This document shows, piece by piece, positions 53,452 through 63,032 of a stretch of DNA of 64,000 nucleotides; position 1 is the stretch's first letter, and every line of letters starts with the position of its first letter. The position numbers and the translations under genes are program-made. The notes beneath the pieces were generated by a model. It was not told where the DNA came from. It was given only the letters and a program-made list of their open reading frames with translations, and did no database searches. This DNA comes from Holophagales bacterium UBA5704. GTDB taxonomy: Bacteria > Acidobacteriota > Thermoanaerobaculia > Multivoradales > UBA5704. Location: NCBI GenBank assembly GCA_002420005.1, contig DIHE01000138.1, positions 1-64,000 of the forward strand, read 5' to 3'.

Positions 53452-56400
53452 GCGAGGTCCTGCGCTTCGAGGTGCGCTACCACGCGCGGCAACCGGCGTT
53501 TCTCGCCGCGGTGGCGCTCTTCGTCCTGTTTGGATTCGCGCTGGCATCCGGCCGGTTCGGGGCCGACAACGTGGCGGTCAACGGACCCTATCTGATTCTG
53601 CAGGCGTTCGCCCTGCAGTCGCTCGCCGCGCTCTTCGCCGCGGGGGTGTTCGCCGCGCAGGCGGTGCTGCGCGACGACGATCACCGGATGCGGGAGATCA
53701 TCCATGCGACGCCCGTGGGCTCGTTTCCCTATCTGATCGGCCGCTGGGGAGGAGCGTTTCTGGCGACCCTCGCGCTGTTGGCCTGCGCCAGCCTGGGCAC
53801 GGCCGTCGGGGCGCTCATGCCCTGGGTGCCGGCGGAGCGTCTCGTGGCCTGGGATGTGCGCCCGTTTCTGGCGGCGTTCGGGACGATCACGATTCCCAAC
53901 GTTCTGTTCGTCTCCGTGGTGCTGTTCGCCGTGGCGGTCCTGACCCGCAGCGCGATCGCAACCCATGCTGCGGCGGTGTCCCTCTACGCACTGTATTTCG
54001 TCGGCGCCGCACTGACCGATTCGCCGCTTCTGGCCGGAGCACGGCCCGGCGGCGGGGGAGGAGCGCTCGCGGCGCTTCTCGATCCTTTCGGGCTGACCGG
54101 TGTCTTCGACGTGACGCGCTACTGGACGGCGGCGGAGAAAAACGCGCGGCTCCTCCCCCTGGAGGGTGTGCTGCTGCTCAACCGCGGGCTCTGGGTCGCC
54201 GCGGCCCTGGGGATTCTGGCGCTCGTCCATCGCCGGTTCAGCTTCCGGATGCGCAACGAGCCGGCGGCGAAGACCGACCGGCAGGGCGAGGAGGCGCCCG
54301 CCTCCGGGCCCGCGGCCCGCCCCTGGTCGGCGTTGCCGAAGCTCCATCCCGTGCCGGCGTCCGGGCTTGCGGCGTACCGGTCCTGCGTGCAGGTCGAGCT
54401 GCGATCCCTCGGGACGAAGAGCACATGGTTCCTGCTGCTCGTCTGGATCGCCTGGGCGTTCTCCGAGATCTACGGAGGCCTGGCCGGCGACTACCGGTCG
54501 GTCTCTAACCCTGCGACGAGCCTCCTTCTGGCCGCGCTCCAGACGCCCGCGTCGATCGCCGGCTCCTTGCTCCTCCTCTACTTCGCCGCCGAGCTGTTCT
54601 GGCGCGAGCAGCGGGTCCGCATGGCGCCGCTCGTCGACAGCACGCCGGTCTCCGGAGCCGTGCTCCTGGCCGCCAAGGGGACCGCGCTGGCGGCCCTTCT
54701 CGGCGCGGTGCTGCTCACGGGAGCCGCGGCCGGCCTGGCGATTCAGCTCGGCCGCGGGTTTTTCCAGATCGAGCCGGGCCTCTACCTCGCCTTCTTCTAT
54801 TTCACGGGCGCGCCGCTGCTGCTCTACGCCGCGGCGGCGCTGTTCCTCCATGCGCTGTCGCCGGGCAAGTACGCGGGGATGATCCTCTCGGCAGCCTTTC
54901 TCATCCTGTCCCGCCGGGCCGCGGCGTTCGGGCTGGAGCACGATCTGTGGCGTTTTGCCGGCACGCCGCCGGTTCGCTACTCGGCCCTGAACGGCTTCGC
55001 CCAGGATGCGACGCCTTTTCACGCTTTCCTGCTGCATTGGGCGGTGGTGGCGCTCCTCCTGGCCGTGTCGGCCGCCGGGCTCTGGCGGCGGGTGGGGGCA
55101 CCGCTGCGCGACCGTCTGCCACTTCTGCTGCGGCCGGGCCGCACGGCCGGCGGGCTCGCCGTTCTGTCTCTGGTGACCGGCGGCTGGATCTTTTACAACA
55201 CCAACGTCGCGACCGCCTACGTCACGGCGAGCGATCTCAACGACTGGAAATCGGACTACGAGAAAACCTATCGATCCATCGAGGCGCTGCCGCGCCCGCG
55301 GGTCCTCGCGGTCGAGGGCAACGTCGATCTCTTTCCGGCCACGGGGCGCTATCGTGTGGCGGGCCGCTATGCGCTGGCCAATGCATCGCCGCAACCGATC
55401 ACAACCGTGTACGTCGCCACACGGCGCGAGGCCGGGCGTGTGGCCCTGTCCATGCCGGGGGGGCGGCTGGTGGCACAGGATGAGCGATTCGGCATGACCC
55501 GCTTCGACCTCCAGCCGCCGCTCGCTCCCGGCGCGCGCACCGAGCTGCGCTTCGATCTCACGTTTTCCCCCCGGGGGTTCGTCGCGCGGCAGCAGGAGGA
55601 CTCGGTGATCGCGAACGGAACGTTCCTGCTCAGCACGCGCGGGTTTCCGACGCTCGGTTATCGCGGCAGCTATGAGCTTTCCGATCCGCGCGAGCGGCGC
55701 AAGCGAGGCCTGCCCGGCGGGAGCGCCGCCGCTCTGGAGGGAGCCGATGCGCACGGGGCCGTCGACTCCACGCTCGACGAGTGGGTGGAGACGGCGTTGA
55801 CCGTCTCCACCTCCGCCGATCAGATCGCCCTCGCCCCGGGAAACCTCGAACGCACGTGGGAGCGCGGCGGGCGCCGCTGGTTCCGTTATCGCACCGGCGC
55901 GCCGATCCTCAACCGTTTTGCGATCTCCTCCGGCCGGTATGCGGTGGCGCGGCGGCAACAGGGTCACGTCGCCCTGGAGCTGTACCACCACCCGGCGCAT
56001 GCCGCGAACGTGGCCCACATGCTGGACGGCGCGGCGGCGGCGGTCGATCTGATGGAACGCCGATTCGGGCGGTATCCGCACCGCCAGTTGCGGATCGTCG
56101 AGATCCCCTCCTATTGGCCGATGGCCGGCTTCGCCCTCCCGGAAGCGATTTATCTCCGCGAGGACCGCGGCTTTCTGACCGACACCCGGGACCCGGGCCG
56201 GCCGGATCTCGTGGCGCGCCGCGTCGCCCACGAGGTGGCGCATCAATGGTTCGGCCATCGCGTCCACGTCGTGGATCAGGAAGGGGCGGCGGTGATCGTC
56301 GAGTCGCTGACCAAGTACGCGGAGCTGCTGGTGGTGGAGCGCCTGCGGGGGAGAGAGCACGTCCGGCAGCTGTTGGAGATCGAGCTGGACCGGTACCTCG

Positions 56401-56966
56401 CCGGCCGCGCCGCGGACAGCTACCCCGAGGTGGCGCTCTACCAGGCCGACCGGCAGGCGTACCTCTATTACAACAAGGCCGCCATCGTGCTCTTCGGGCT
56501 CCGCGACCTCCTCGGGGAAGCGGCGGTGGACCACGCGATCCGTGGGTTGATGCAGGAGCCGCGGCCGACCAGCCTCGCCCTCGTCCGGCACCTGCTGGCG
56601 GTGGCGAAGCCCGAGCAACGCCCCCTCGTCGCCTCCTGGCTGCGCGAGGTGGTGCTCTATGACCTGCGCGTCGCCGCCACCACCGCCCACCGCCGCACCG
56701 ATGGCCGTTTCGACGTGACGCTGCGCATCGCCGCCGGCCGGAGCCGCGTGGACGCCCGCGGCACCGAGCAGCCTCTCCCCTTGAACGAGCCGATCGAGAT
56801 CGCCCTGACCGCGGAGGGGAAGGTGCTGGATTCCCGCAAGCACGTTCTCCGGCAGGGGATGAACGTGATCCGGGTGACTCTCGAGACGCGGCCGTCGGAG
56901 GTGACGGTCGATCCTTGGATCACCCGGATCGATCGGAATCCGGTGGACAACGGGCAGGGGTTTTGA
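53445..56966 (+). CDS. ABC-2 permease fused to M1-family metallopeptidase
   Basis: 1173 residues. Roughly residues 1-570 have a dozen hydrophobic segments in two blocks (VRYHARQPAFLAAVALFVLF onwards), with a cytoplasmic loop around 270-310. Residues ~580-1170 form an extracytoplasmic M1 aminopeptidase-like region with HEVAHQWFGHR (~928) and the third zinc ligand Glu in the downstream AVIVESLTKYAE. The usual GAMEN motif is replaced near MAGFALPEAIYL, so exopeptidase activity is unsure. Such permease-peptidase proteins paired with an ATPase may export and trim peptides. The frame is unbroken. Confidence 0.87.
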   Translation: MLSEVLRFEVRYHARQPAFLAAVALFVLFGFALASGRFGADNVAVNGPYLILQAFALQSLAALFAAGVFAAQAVLRDDDHRMREIIHATPVGSFPYLIGRWGGAFLATLALLACASLGTAVGALMPWVPAERLVAWDVRPFLAAFGTITIPNVLFVSVVLFAVAVLTRSAIATHAAAVSLYALYFVGAALTDSPLLAGARPGGGGGALAALLDPFGLTGVFDVTRYWTAAEKNARLLPLEGVLLLNRGLWVAAALGILALVHRRFSFRMRNEPAAKTDRQGEEAPASGPAARPWSALPKLHPVPASGLAAYRSCVQVELRSLGTKSTWFLLLVWIAWAFSEIYGGLAGDYRSVSNPATSLLLAALQTPASIAGSLLLLYFAAELFWREQRVRMAPLVDSTPVSGAVLLAAKGTALAALLGAVLLTGAAAGLAIQLGRGFFQIEPGLYLAFFYFTGAPLLLYAAAALFLHALSPGKYAGMILSAAFLILSRRAAAFGLEHDLWRFAGTPPVRYSALNGFAQDATPFHAFLLHWAVVALLLAVSAAGLWRRVGAPLRDRLPLLLRPGRTAGGLAVLSLVTGGWIFYNTNVATAYVTASDLNDWKSDYEKTYRSIEALPRPRVLAVEGNVDLFPATGRYRVAGRYALANASPQPITTVYVATRREAGRVALSMPGGRLVAQDERFGMTRFDLQPPLAPGARTELRFDLTFSPRGFVARQQEDSVIANGTFLLSTRGFPTLGYRGSYELSDPRERRKRGLPGGSAAALEGADAHGAVDSTLDEWVETALTVSTSADQIALAPGNLERTWERGGRRWFRYRTGAPILNRFAISSGRYAVARRQQGHVALELYHHPAHAANVAHMLDGAAAAVDLMERRFGRYPHRQLRIVEIPSYWPMAGFALPEAIYLREDRGFLTDTRDPGRPDLVARRVAHEVAHQWFGHRVHVVDQEGAAVIVESLTKYAELLVVERLRGREHVRQLLEIELDRYLAGRAADSYPEVALYQADRQAYLYYNKAAIVLFGLRDLLGEAAVDHAIRGLMQEPRPTSLALVRHLLAVAKPEQRPLVASWLREVVLYDLRVAATTAHRRTDGRFDVTLRIAAGRSRVDARGTEQPLPLNEPIEIALTAEGKVLDSRKHVLRQGMNVIRVTLETRPSEVTVDPWITRIDRNPVDNGQGF

Positions 56967-57074
56967 ACACCGGCGCCCCTCAGAGTGTCGCCTCGCGCCC
57001 CCTGGGAGCGCTGGCGTCTCGCCGGCATTCAAGTAGAATGGGCCGAAGGCCCGCCCGCTGGTGCTGCGGTCCCC

Positions 57075-57200
57075 CTGCACCCTCGGTAGGAACGACTGCA
57101 CCCGCGGGTGCAGTGGCTGCACCCTCGGTAGGAACGCCTGCACCCACGGGTGCAGTGGCTGCACCCCCGGTAGGAACGACTGCACCCACGGGTGCAGTGG
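57075..57200. repeat. Three tandem 42-bp repeats, each with a palindrome
   Basis: Units at 57075-57116, 57117-57158 and 57159-57200 each read CTGCACCC-x-CGGTAGGAACG-x then CTGCACCC-x-CGGGTGCAGTGG. The second half is a strong hairpin (CTGCACCC/GGGTGCAG). Units differ at only a few bases. They lie in the 277-bp gap between two convergent genes, with no coding gene there. They could serve as a terminator, a protein-binding array or a mobile repeat family. Confidence 0.85.
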
Positions 57201-57243
57201 CGGGCCCCGCGATAGTCGGCTCCTCGGGGAACCGGCCTTTTTT

Positions 57244-58581
57244 TCAGTCCGCACAGAGCGCCAAGACAAAACACTCCTCGTGCAGCTGGGCGAGCACGAC
57301 CTGATAGCAGATCCCGCTGACGAGAACCTTGTACTTGCCGCTCTTCGCGCCGCGCGTCCGGATCACGATCTCTCGCGAAACGCAGTTCTCGGCGCCGGGC
57401 CGGCACGGGCCGAGGTCGCCGAAGCAGACCGGACCCACGGGGTGGATCGAGACGGACGGAGTTCCGTCGGGCAACAGAGGAACGGGCGAGCCGTCGGCGA
57501 GCGTGATGTTGAAATATGCCACGTGGACGTTCGCGAACGAGACGTTCGAGTAACAATTGCAGATCGTGACGATGGCCGTCTCGACGTCGTCGGTCTCGAA
57601 ACAGTCGCAGTCGCTTTCGCCCCAGGCGATGGAGATGCAGGGCTCGATCTTCGGCAGGTCGAGCGCCTTGCACTCGGCGCCGCAGGCGTTGCAGATCGCG
57701 TTGCGGAGAAGAACCTTGTATTGCTCGATATCGACCGGGCCGAAGTAGACGTTCCCTCCGGTCGGGTTGCACATGTCGAGGTAGTTCTGCATCTCCTGCG
57801 TGATCGGGGTTGCCGGACCGATGTGATGTGCGAACAGAACGACACCCTGCGCCGAAGCTGCGGCCTGCGCATTCGCGGCCGCGGCAGCGTCGAACGCGGA
57901 GTAGCCGTCGAGCTTCGTATCACTGATGTAGAAGATCGCCTTGCAGGCGTTTCGGCGCCAGTCAAAGAAATTGCACAGGTCGGCAATGGCGTCCGCGCCC
58001 TCCTCGCCGGGGTAGGTGGTGTCTCCGGGCGGCTGCGGCTCATCCTGCTTGAAGGGACCTGCACTCAACGGTGCCAGGTACTGTTGGTGGGATTGCTTGA
58101 AAGGGGTTCCGGCGAGGATCGCCGTGATGTCGCCGAGATAACCTGCAGGATCGGCTCCGGCCTTCGTCGAATCGACCACCAGCCAGGCCGTGCGCAAGTC
58201 GGAAGGGCATTCCCTTGCTGCGATGGCCAGTGCCTCGGCGGCTGCACTCGATACGGCGGTTGCCGCACCGCCCATCGAGCCGCTCGAGTCCAGGAGGATG
58301 ACCAGGTCGACGACTTTGGCCGCCGGTCCCCCTGCGGACCTGCTGCAAGGGCAGTCGCCATGTGTGTCGTCGCAAGGTTCCAGCAGGTTGTGTTTTCTTG
58401 CCCGCTGGTCCCGCAGGTACCGGTCGACCGATTGCTCGAGCGATGCACAGGACGGGCGCCGCCGTCTCGCCAGCTCGTGAATGTCCCGGACATTCTCGAC
58501 TTTGGCCGGCAAGGGGCGTTCGAGAGGAGGAGCAGGGTTTTGTTCGGTGGCACTCTCATCGGCGGCAGGCGTTTTTTCCAT
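57244..58581 (-). CDS. VWA-domain protein, cysteine-rich C terminus
   Basis: 445 residues with no signal peptide. After a charged N terminus (DIHELARRRRPS, RDQRARKHNLLEPC) comes a VWA domain with MIDAS motif VILLDSSGSMGG (~95-105) and a later AIFYISDTKLDGYSA. The C-terminal ~160 residues are rich in cysteine (NAICNACGAECK, WGESDCDCFE, ICNCYSNV) and likely bind metal or form disulfides. I do not know the family's function. AAAGGAGAACG precedes the ATG. It is divergent from the caspase-like gene over 292 bp and may belong with that protease cluster. Confidence 0.8.
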   Translation of the reverse strand: MEKTPAADESATEQNPAPPLERPLPAKVENVRDIHELARRRRPSCASLEQSVDRYLRDQRARKHNLLEPCDDTHGDCPCSRSAGGPAAKVVDLVILLDSSGSMGGAATAVSSAAAEALAIAARECPSDLRTAWLVVDSTKAGADPAGYLGDITAILAGTPFKQSHQQYLAPLSAGPFKQDEPQPPGDTTYPGEEGADAIADLCNFFDWRRNACKAIFYISDTKLDGYSAFDAAAAANAQAAASAQGVVLFAHHIGPATPITQEMQNYLDMCNPTGGNVYFGPVDIEQYKVLLRNAICNACGAECKALDLPKIEPCISIAWGESDCDCFETDDVETAIVTICNCYSNVSFANVHVAYFNITLADGSPVPLLPDGTPSVSIHPVGPVCFGDLGPCRPGAENCVSREIVIRTRGAKSGKYKVLVSGICYQVVLAQLHEECFVLALCAD

Positions 58582-58873
58582 GATCGTTCTCCTTTGAGGG
58601 ACAGGCCGGATCGGCCGCGAGTTGGCGGCTCGGTCCTGACCCCCCTAGATCGCGGAAGGCCCCCGCCGGTGTAGTCCTCTCCCCCACAAAGTTTCCATTG
58701 GCACCCATCGCCATATGGCGCAGCACGCATGCGATTCCCCTGTAACGACCCGGCCACGGGGCTCGCCAGTGTTGGTGTACCGCCGCACTACACCTGCACA
58801 CCGGATCTTGGATCTAGCAGGGGTGAACGATCGATGACGGCTTCGCCGACGGCGAAGTGGGAAGGGGATGTCC

Positions 58874-60325
58874 ATGCCCGAGAAGGCGAAGCTCTGGTTC
58901 AATGGTGTCGATGGCCGGCGGGGGAGCTATCTGTTGCCCCCTCTGCCGCCGGGGCATCTCGCCGATCTCGCGTGTGGTGCCACGGTGGACCGGGCGCGGG
59001 TCCGCGAGCTGCAGGCGTGGGTCGCGCGGGGGGAGGGCAAGGCGCGGCGGGGGCTCAAGGAAGGGCTCGATCCGGCGCGGCTCGACGAGGCCGGCTGGGG
59101 GGTGATCCTTTCCTGCACGGCGGACGCCGAGCCCCTGCGCGAGGCTCTCGCCCCGCTGCTGGACCTGCGGCGGGCGCAGGCCGGGCTCCGGCGGGAGCGC
59201 TTTTACCGCGAATTCACGGGCGAGGACGGCTACCGCGAGGGGGAGAGCAAGGTCGCGTTTCTCGCCCGCCATGGCGCCGGTCCCGGGCCGGCCGATCCGG
59301 AGAAGGTGCCGTATTACCTTCTTCTGGTCGGCGATCCGGAGGCGATTCCGTTTTCCTTTCAATATCAGCTCGACGTCCAGTACGCCGTCGGCCGGTTGTG
59401 CTTCGACACGCTGGAAGACTACCGGTGCTATGCCGAGAGCGTGGTGACGGCGGAGACGGAGGGCACGCAGAGGCGTCGCCGGGCCTGCTTCTTCGCTCCC
59501 GCCAACGCGGGCGATCCGGTGACCGGGTCGACCAGCGTGCATCTGGCGCAGCCGGTCGCGGCGGGGGTGCGGGGCAGCCAGCCCGGCTGGAGCGTCGAGA
59601 CCGTGCTCGGGGAGGAGGCGACCCGCGGCCGGCTCGGCGGTGTGCTCGACGAGGCTCCGGCGTTCCTCTTCGCCGCCTGTCATGGCCTGGGGTTCGCCGC
59701 CGACGATCCGCTCCAGAGGGAGCGCCAGGGAGCCCTGGTCTGCCAGGACTGGCCCGGCCCGGCGGCGGGGGGCATCGACCGTACGCAGTACTTTGCCGCG
59801 GAGGACGTGGGCGAGGACGCGCGCGTGCACGGCCTCATCGCGTTTTGCTACGCCTGCTTCGGCGCCGGCACGCCGCGTTGGGACGATTTCCTGCGCAAGA
59901 GCCAGGGGCCACCGCGCGCCCTCTCCTCCGGCGCCTTTCTGGGCCGCCTGCCGCAACGGCTGCTCAGCCACCCGCGGGGCGGCGCGCTGGCGGTCGTCGG
60001 CCACGTGGAGCGGGCGTGGGGATTCTCTCTGGTGTGGCCGGATGCGGGGCCTCAGATCACCGCGTTCGAGAGCACCGTCCGCCGGCTGCTCGACGGCAAA
60101 CCGGTGGGCTGGGCGATGGAAATCTTCAATCAGCGCTATGCCGAGCTGGCCTCCGACCTGGCGGCGGAGGTGGAATCCCTGAGCTTCGGCAAGACGCTCG
60201 ACGAGACGGTGCTCGCCGATCTGTGGACCGCCAGCCACGACGCCCGCAATTACGCCATCGTCGGCGATCCCGCCGTACGGGTCGCCGCCGTGCCGTCATC
60301 CAAGGAGGTGCACTGTGAAAACTGA
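58874..60325 (+). CDS. Caspase-fold (C25/CHAT-like) cysteine protease
   Basis: 483 residues from the ATG at 58874; a second ATG at 58868 is also possible, but GGAAGGGG is better spaced for 58874. The catalytic dyad of caspase-like clan CD enzymes is recognisable: His in FLFAACHGLGFAADD (~270) and Cys in LIAFCYACFGAGTPR (~326). YYLLLVGDPEAIPF is a C25/gingipain-like block. There is no signal peptide. It overlaps the next gene by 11 bp and heads a run that includes two CHAT proteins. A cytoplasmic regulatory protease is most likely. Confidence 0.78.
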   Translation: MPEKAKLWFNGVDGRRGSYLLPPLPPGHLADLACGATVDRARVRELQAWVARGEGKARRGLKEGLDPARLDEAGWGVILSCTADAEPLREALAPLLDLRRAQAGLRRERFYREFTGEDGYREGESKVAFLARHGAGPGPADPEKVPYYLLLVGDPEAIPFSFQYQLDVQYAVGRLCFDTLEDYRCYAESVVTAETEGTQRRRRACFFAPANAGDPVTGSTSVHLAQPVAAGVRGSQPGWSVETVLGEEATRGRLGGVLDEAPAFLFAACHGLGFAADDPLQRERQGALVCQDWPGPAAGGIDRTQYFAAEDVGEDARVHGLIAFCYACFGAGTPRWDDFLRKSQGPPRALSSGAFLGRLPQRLLSHPRGGALAVVGHVERAWGFSLVWPDAGPQITAFESTVRRLLDGKPVGWAMEIFNQRYAELASDLAAEVESLSFGKTLDETVLADLWTASHDARNYAIVGDPAVRVAAVPSSKEVHCEN

Positions 60326-61271
60326 TCGTTTCTTGGCAGCTCCCGCCCGGATCGTCGCGGCTGTGCTGGCCGGGCTTCTTCTGGCGACGGGACTGTCCGC
60401 CGCCGGCGGCCAGTTCCGCATCAACCTCGGCCCGTTGGCCGTCACCATCGAGTCGCCGGGCAAGAAGTTGGCGGCGGCCCTCGCCCGGGAGGTGGCAGAG
60501 GCGGAGAAGAGGTTCGCCGCGAAGCGGGAGGCGCTCCCGGTCGTCCGGGTGACCGGCCAAGAGCCGGCCTATCCCCGGACGGAGGTTCTCGGTCTGATCG
60601 AGGACACGCGCACCGATCTCGTCCAGGCCGTCGAGCGGGTCGGAGAGCCGGGATTGGGCGGCCTCAGCGCCTGGGCGGAGGAGGAGATCGGGAGGATCGA
60701 GCAGGAGGCGGTGGCGGTGCCCGTTCAGGCCGCCTTCGAGCCTCCCGGGCGCTCCACTCCGTATGCGGTCACCCGGGTGGCGGATCTCTCCGGGCGCACG
60801 GGGCCGGTGCTGGCGGCGCTCGCCGCCGCCGCTCCCGCGCCGCAGGAGACGCTGGCCACGGGGACCGCCGACCGGCTGCTGAACCGGGTGGGCGAGGTGG
60901 TCGGCCGCATTCTCTTCCTTGCCGAGCGGGAGGACCTTGAAGTGGAGGTCTGGGTCGGCAGCACGCCCTCCTCCCGGGCCGAGTTCAGCTTCTGGCCCCA
61001 GGGCAAGATCAAGGGAAGCACGCCGAAGCAGCTGATCATCCGGACCAACGGCAAGAAGAACAACGTCCTGCGCGGCCTCTATGCCTATCGGGCCGCCTGG
61101 GAGAAGGGTGCGGTGACCGAGATCGTTCAGTTTCCTCCGCCCACCGGAGCCGCGGCGAGCCAGAAGCCCACCGAGCGGCTGGACCTGGTCAACGGCAGCG
61201 AATTTTTCTGTTGCCATTTCACCGAGCAGTTCTGCGAACATGTTTCCGACGAACAAGAGTGCCGCCCCTGA
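60315..61271 (+). CDS. Exported protein of unknown function in protease cluster
   Basis: 318 residues. A signal peptide (IVAAVLAGLLLATGLSAAGG) is followed by a helical region (KKLAAALAREVAEAEKRFAA), an alanine-rich linker and a strand-rich part (EDLEVEVWVGSTPSSRAEFS). The C terminus is cysteine-rich (FFCCHFTEQFCEHVSDEQEC). I recognise no family. The GTG at 60315 has AAGGAGGTG 6 nt upstream and overlaps the protease stop. Its own end overlaps the membrane CHAT gene by 32 bp. The tight packing indicates a shared transcript and task. Confidence 0.72.
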   Translation: MKTDRFLAAPARIVAAVLAGLLLATGLSAAGGQFRINLGPLAVTIESPGKKLAAALAREVAEAEKRFAAKREALPVVRVTGQEPAYPRTEVLGLIEDTRTDLVQAVERVGEPGLGGLSAWAEEEIGRIEQEAVAVPVQAAFEPPGRSTPYAVTRVADLSGRTGPVLAALAAAAPAPQETLATGTADRLLNRVGEVVGRILFLAEREDLEVEVWVGSTPSSRAEFSFWPQGKIKGSTPKQLIIRTNGKKNNVLRGLYAYRAAWEKGAVTEIVQFPPPTGAAASQKPTERLDLVNGSEFFCCHFTEQFCEHVSDEQECRP

Positions 61272-62985
61272 GCCGGTGTGCCGTTTGCGCCGTGGCTGGA
61301 CCTTTCCGCTCGGTGCGGGTCTGGGCTGGACCCTGGGGCAGGTCGTCGGGACGTTGCTCGACGGCGAGCTGCAGGCCCTGCGGATCTTCCTGATCCCGGT
61401 CTCGGCGCTCGCCGGCGGCTTGACCGCCTTCGGGGTCTGGGTTCACTTCGCCGGGCTCTCCGACATGGCGCGGGATGCGATCCGCCGCACGCGCCTGCGC
61501 TTTGCCGTCGCCGCTCTGGTGGTTGGCATGGTCCTGCTGATCGGCCTGTACCTGCGGTTCGTGGAGCGGGTCCCGCTCGCCGGCCGGGCGGGGAGCGTTG
61601 CGTTTCTCGTCGGGGCGACGCGGTCGGGGCTCTGCGAGTGCGCCGCGGACAACGCCGGGTGCATTCGGGAGATGGGGCTCGATCCGTCCAGGATCCGGCC
61701 GTGCTGGTCGGATCGCTGGCTCGTCGAGATGGCGCTGGTGCTCGCCTATCTGTGGACGCTGGGCAGCCTCGGGTCGGTCGCCGGCCTCCTGATGATCGCG
61801 GCCCGCCGGCCGGCGCCTCCTTCCCTGGCTCCGCAAGGGTTGTTGGCCCGCCTGCCGGAGGCGCCGCCGGGGTATCTCGACTTCGACGTCTGGATCGATC
61901 AGAAATCCGAGGGGGTCTACCGGGCCAAAGCGTGGAGCGGAGGGGCGGGCTTCGAGGCCACGGAGCTGTTCTCATTGCCGGCCGTCCTCGCCGAGGGAGG
62001 GCTTTGTCTGAGTGGCGGCGGAGCCCTGCGCGGAGGTTCCCGCGGGGCCGGGTCGGCGGACGGCACCGGCGCGCAGCAGGCGGGGGAGGAGCTGTTCCGC
62101 ACCGTGTTTCAGGGCGAGCTGCTGAAGGCTTTCCAGGGTTGCCTCGCCCGGGCGCACGGTGGCCCCGGTGTGCGCCTGCGCCTGCGCCTCAACGACGTCC
62201 CGCATCTGGCGGGGCTGCCTTGGGAATACCTGTATGACGCCGAAGGCCGCGGTTTTCTGGCCCTTTCCGGCCGCACGCCGGTGGTGCGTTACCTGGAGCT
62301 GAGCCAGGGGCTCTCCACGCTGCGCGTCGAGCCGCCGCTGCGGGTGCTGGCGGTGATCTCGACTCCGAGAGGGTACCGCGCGCTCGCCGAGGCGGACGAG
62401 GAGTGGCGGCGGCTCGGGGAGGCGTTGGCGCCGCTCTGTGCCGCCGGCCGGATCGAGGTGGAGCGGCTGGCGCGCGCGACTCCTGCGGCGCTGGAGGCGC
62501 GGCTGCGCACGGGCGAGCCGGTGCACGTCCTCCATTTCGTCGGCCATGGCGGTTTCAGCGAGCTGCGCGACGAGGGCGTGCTGGTGTTCGAAGACGAGGA
62601 GGGCAACGGCCTGCCGCTGGGAGGGCCGAGCCTCGCCTATCTCCTCCAGGACCATCCGTCGCTGCGCCTGGCCCTGCTCAACGCCTGCCATGGCGCCCGC
62701 ACGTCGAGCGAGAACACGTTCGCCGGCACGGCGCAGGTGCTCGTCCAGCGCGGCGTGCCGGCGGTGATCGCCATGCAGGCGGAGGTGATGGACGAGACCG
62801 CCTGCCGTTTCGCCGAAAAGTTCTACCGCTCGCTCGCCGCCGGCCTGCCGGTCGACGCCTGCGTCGGCGAGGTGCGCCGCGCGCTCGCCGCCGAAGGCAA
62901 TCCGGAGTGGGGCACGCCGGTGCTCTATCTGCGGGCGACCGACGGCTGTCTGTTCGCCGTGGAAAACGCCGAGGCCTGGGACTAA
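61240..62985 (+). CDS. Membrane-anchored CHAT protease
   Basis: 581 residues. The first ~190 contain four membrane helices (TFPLGAGLGWTLGQVVGTLL, IFLIPVSALAGGLTAFGVWV, FAVAALVVGMVLLIGLYLRF and a fourth near 170-185) with a small Cys-bearing loop. The remaining ~390 are cytoplasmic, with a CHAT domain whose catalytic residues are in VLHFVGHGGFSE (His ~435) and LALLNACHGARTS (Cys ~482). CHAT proteases are caspase relatives that act in signalling and immunity (e.g. with TPR partners). The start codon lies inside the preceding gene, and no strong ribosome site is visible. Confidence 0.85.
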   Translation: MFPTNKSAAPEPVCRLRRGWTFPLGAGLGWTLGQVVGTLLDGELQALRIFLIPVSALAGGLTAFGVWVHFAGLSDMARDAIRRTRLRFAVAALVVGMVLLIGLYLRFVERVPLAGRAGSVAFLVGATRSGLCECAADNAGCIREMGLDPSRIRPCWSDRWLVEMALVLAYLWTLGSLGSVAGLLMIAARRPAPPSLAPQGLLARLPEAPPGYLDFDVWIDQKSEGVYRAKAWSGGAGFEATELFSLPAVLAEGGLCLSGGGALRGGSRGAGSADGTGAQQAGEELFRTVFQGELLKAFQGCLARAHGGPGVRLRLRLNDVPHLAGLPWEYLYDAEGRGFLALSGRTPVVRYLELSQGLSTLRVEPPLRVLAVISTPRGYRALAEADEEWRRLGEALAPLCAAGRIEVERLARATPAALEARLRTGEPVHVLHFVGHGGFSELRDEGVLVFEDEEGNGLPLGGPSLAYLLQDHPSLRLALLNACHGARTSSENTFAGTAQVLVQRGVPAVIAMQAEVMDETACRFAEKFYRSLAAGLPVDACVGEVRRALAAEGNPEWGTPVLYLRATDGCLFAVENAEAWD

Positions 62986-63032
62986 ACCTTTCTCTCGGCT
63001 GGAGATCTATCCAGGTCATAAGGAGGGACATC

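Noticed and set aside
57075..57200. Possible CRISPR array
   Set aside because: Units are contiguous with no unique spacers, only three copies, and no cas genes are nearby.
53421..57269. 1282-codon antisense frame over the ABC permease/M1 gene
   Set aside because: Composition is Arg/Gly/Pro-rich with no recognisable domain; the opposite strand has clear HEVAH and membrane helices.
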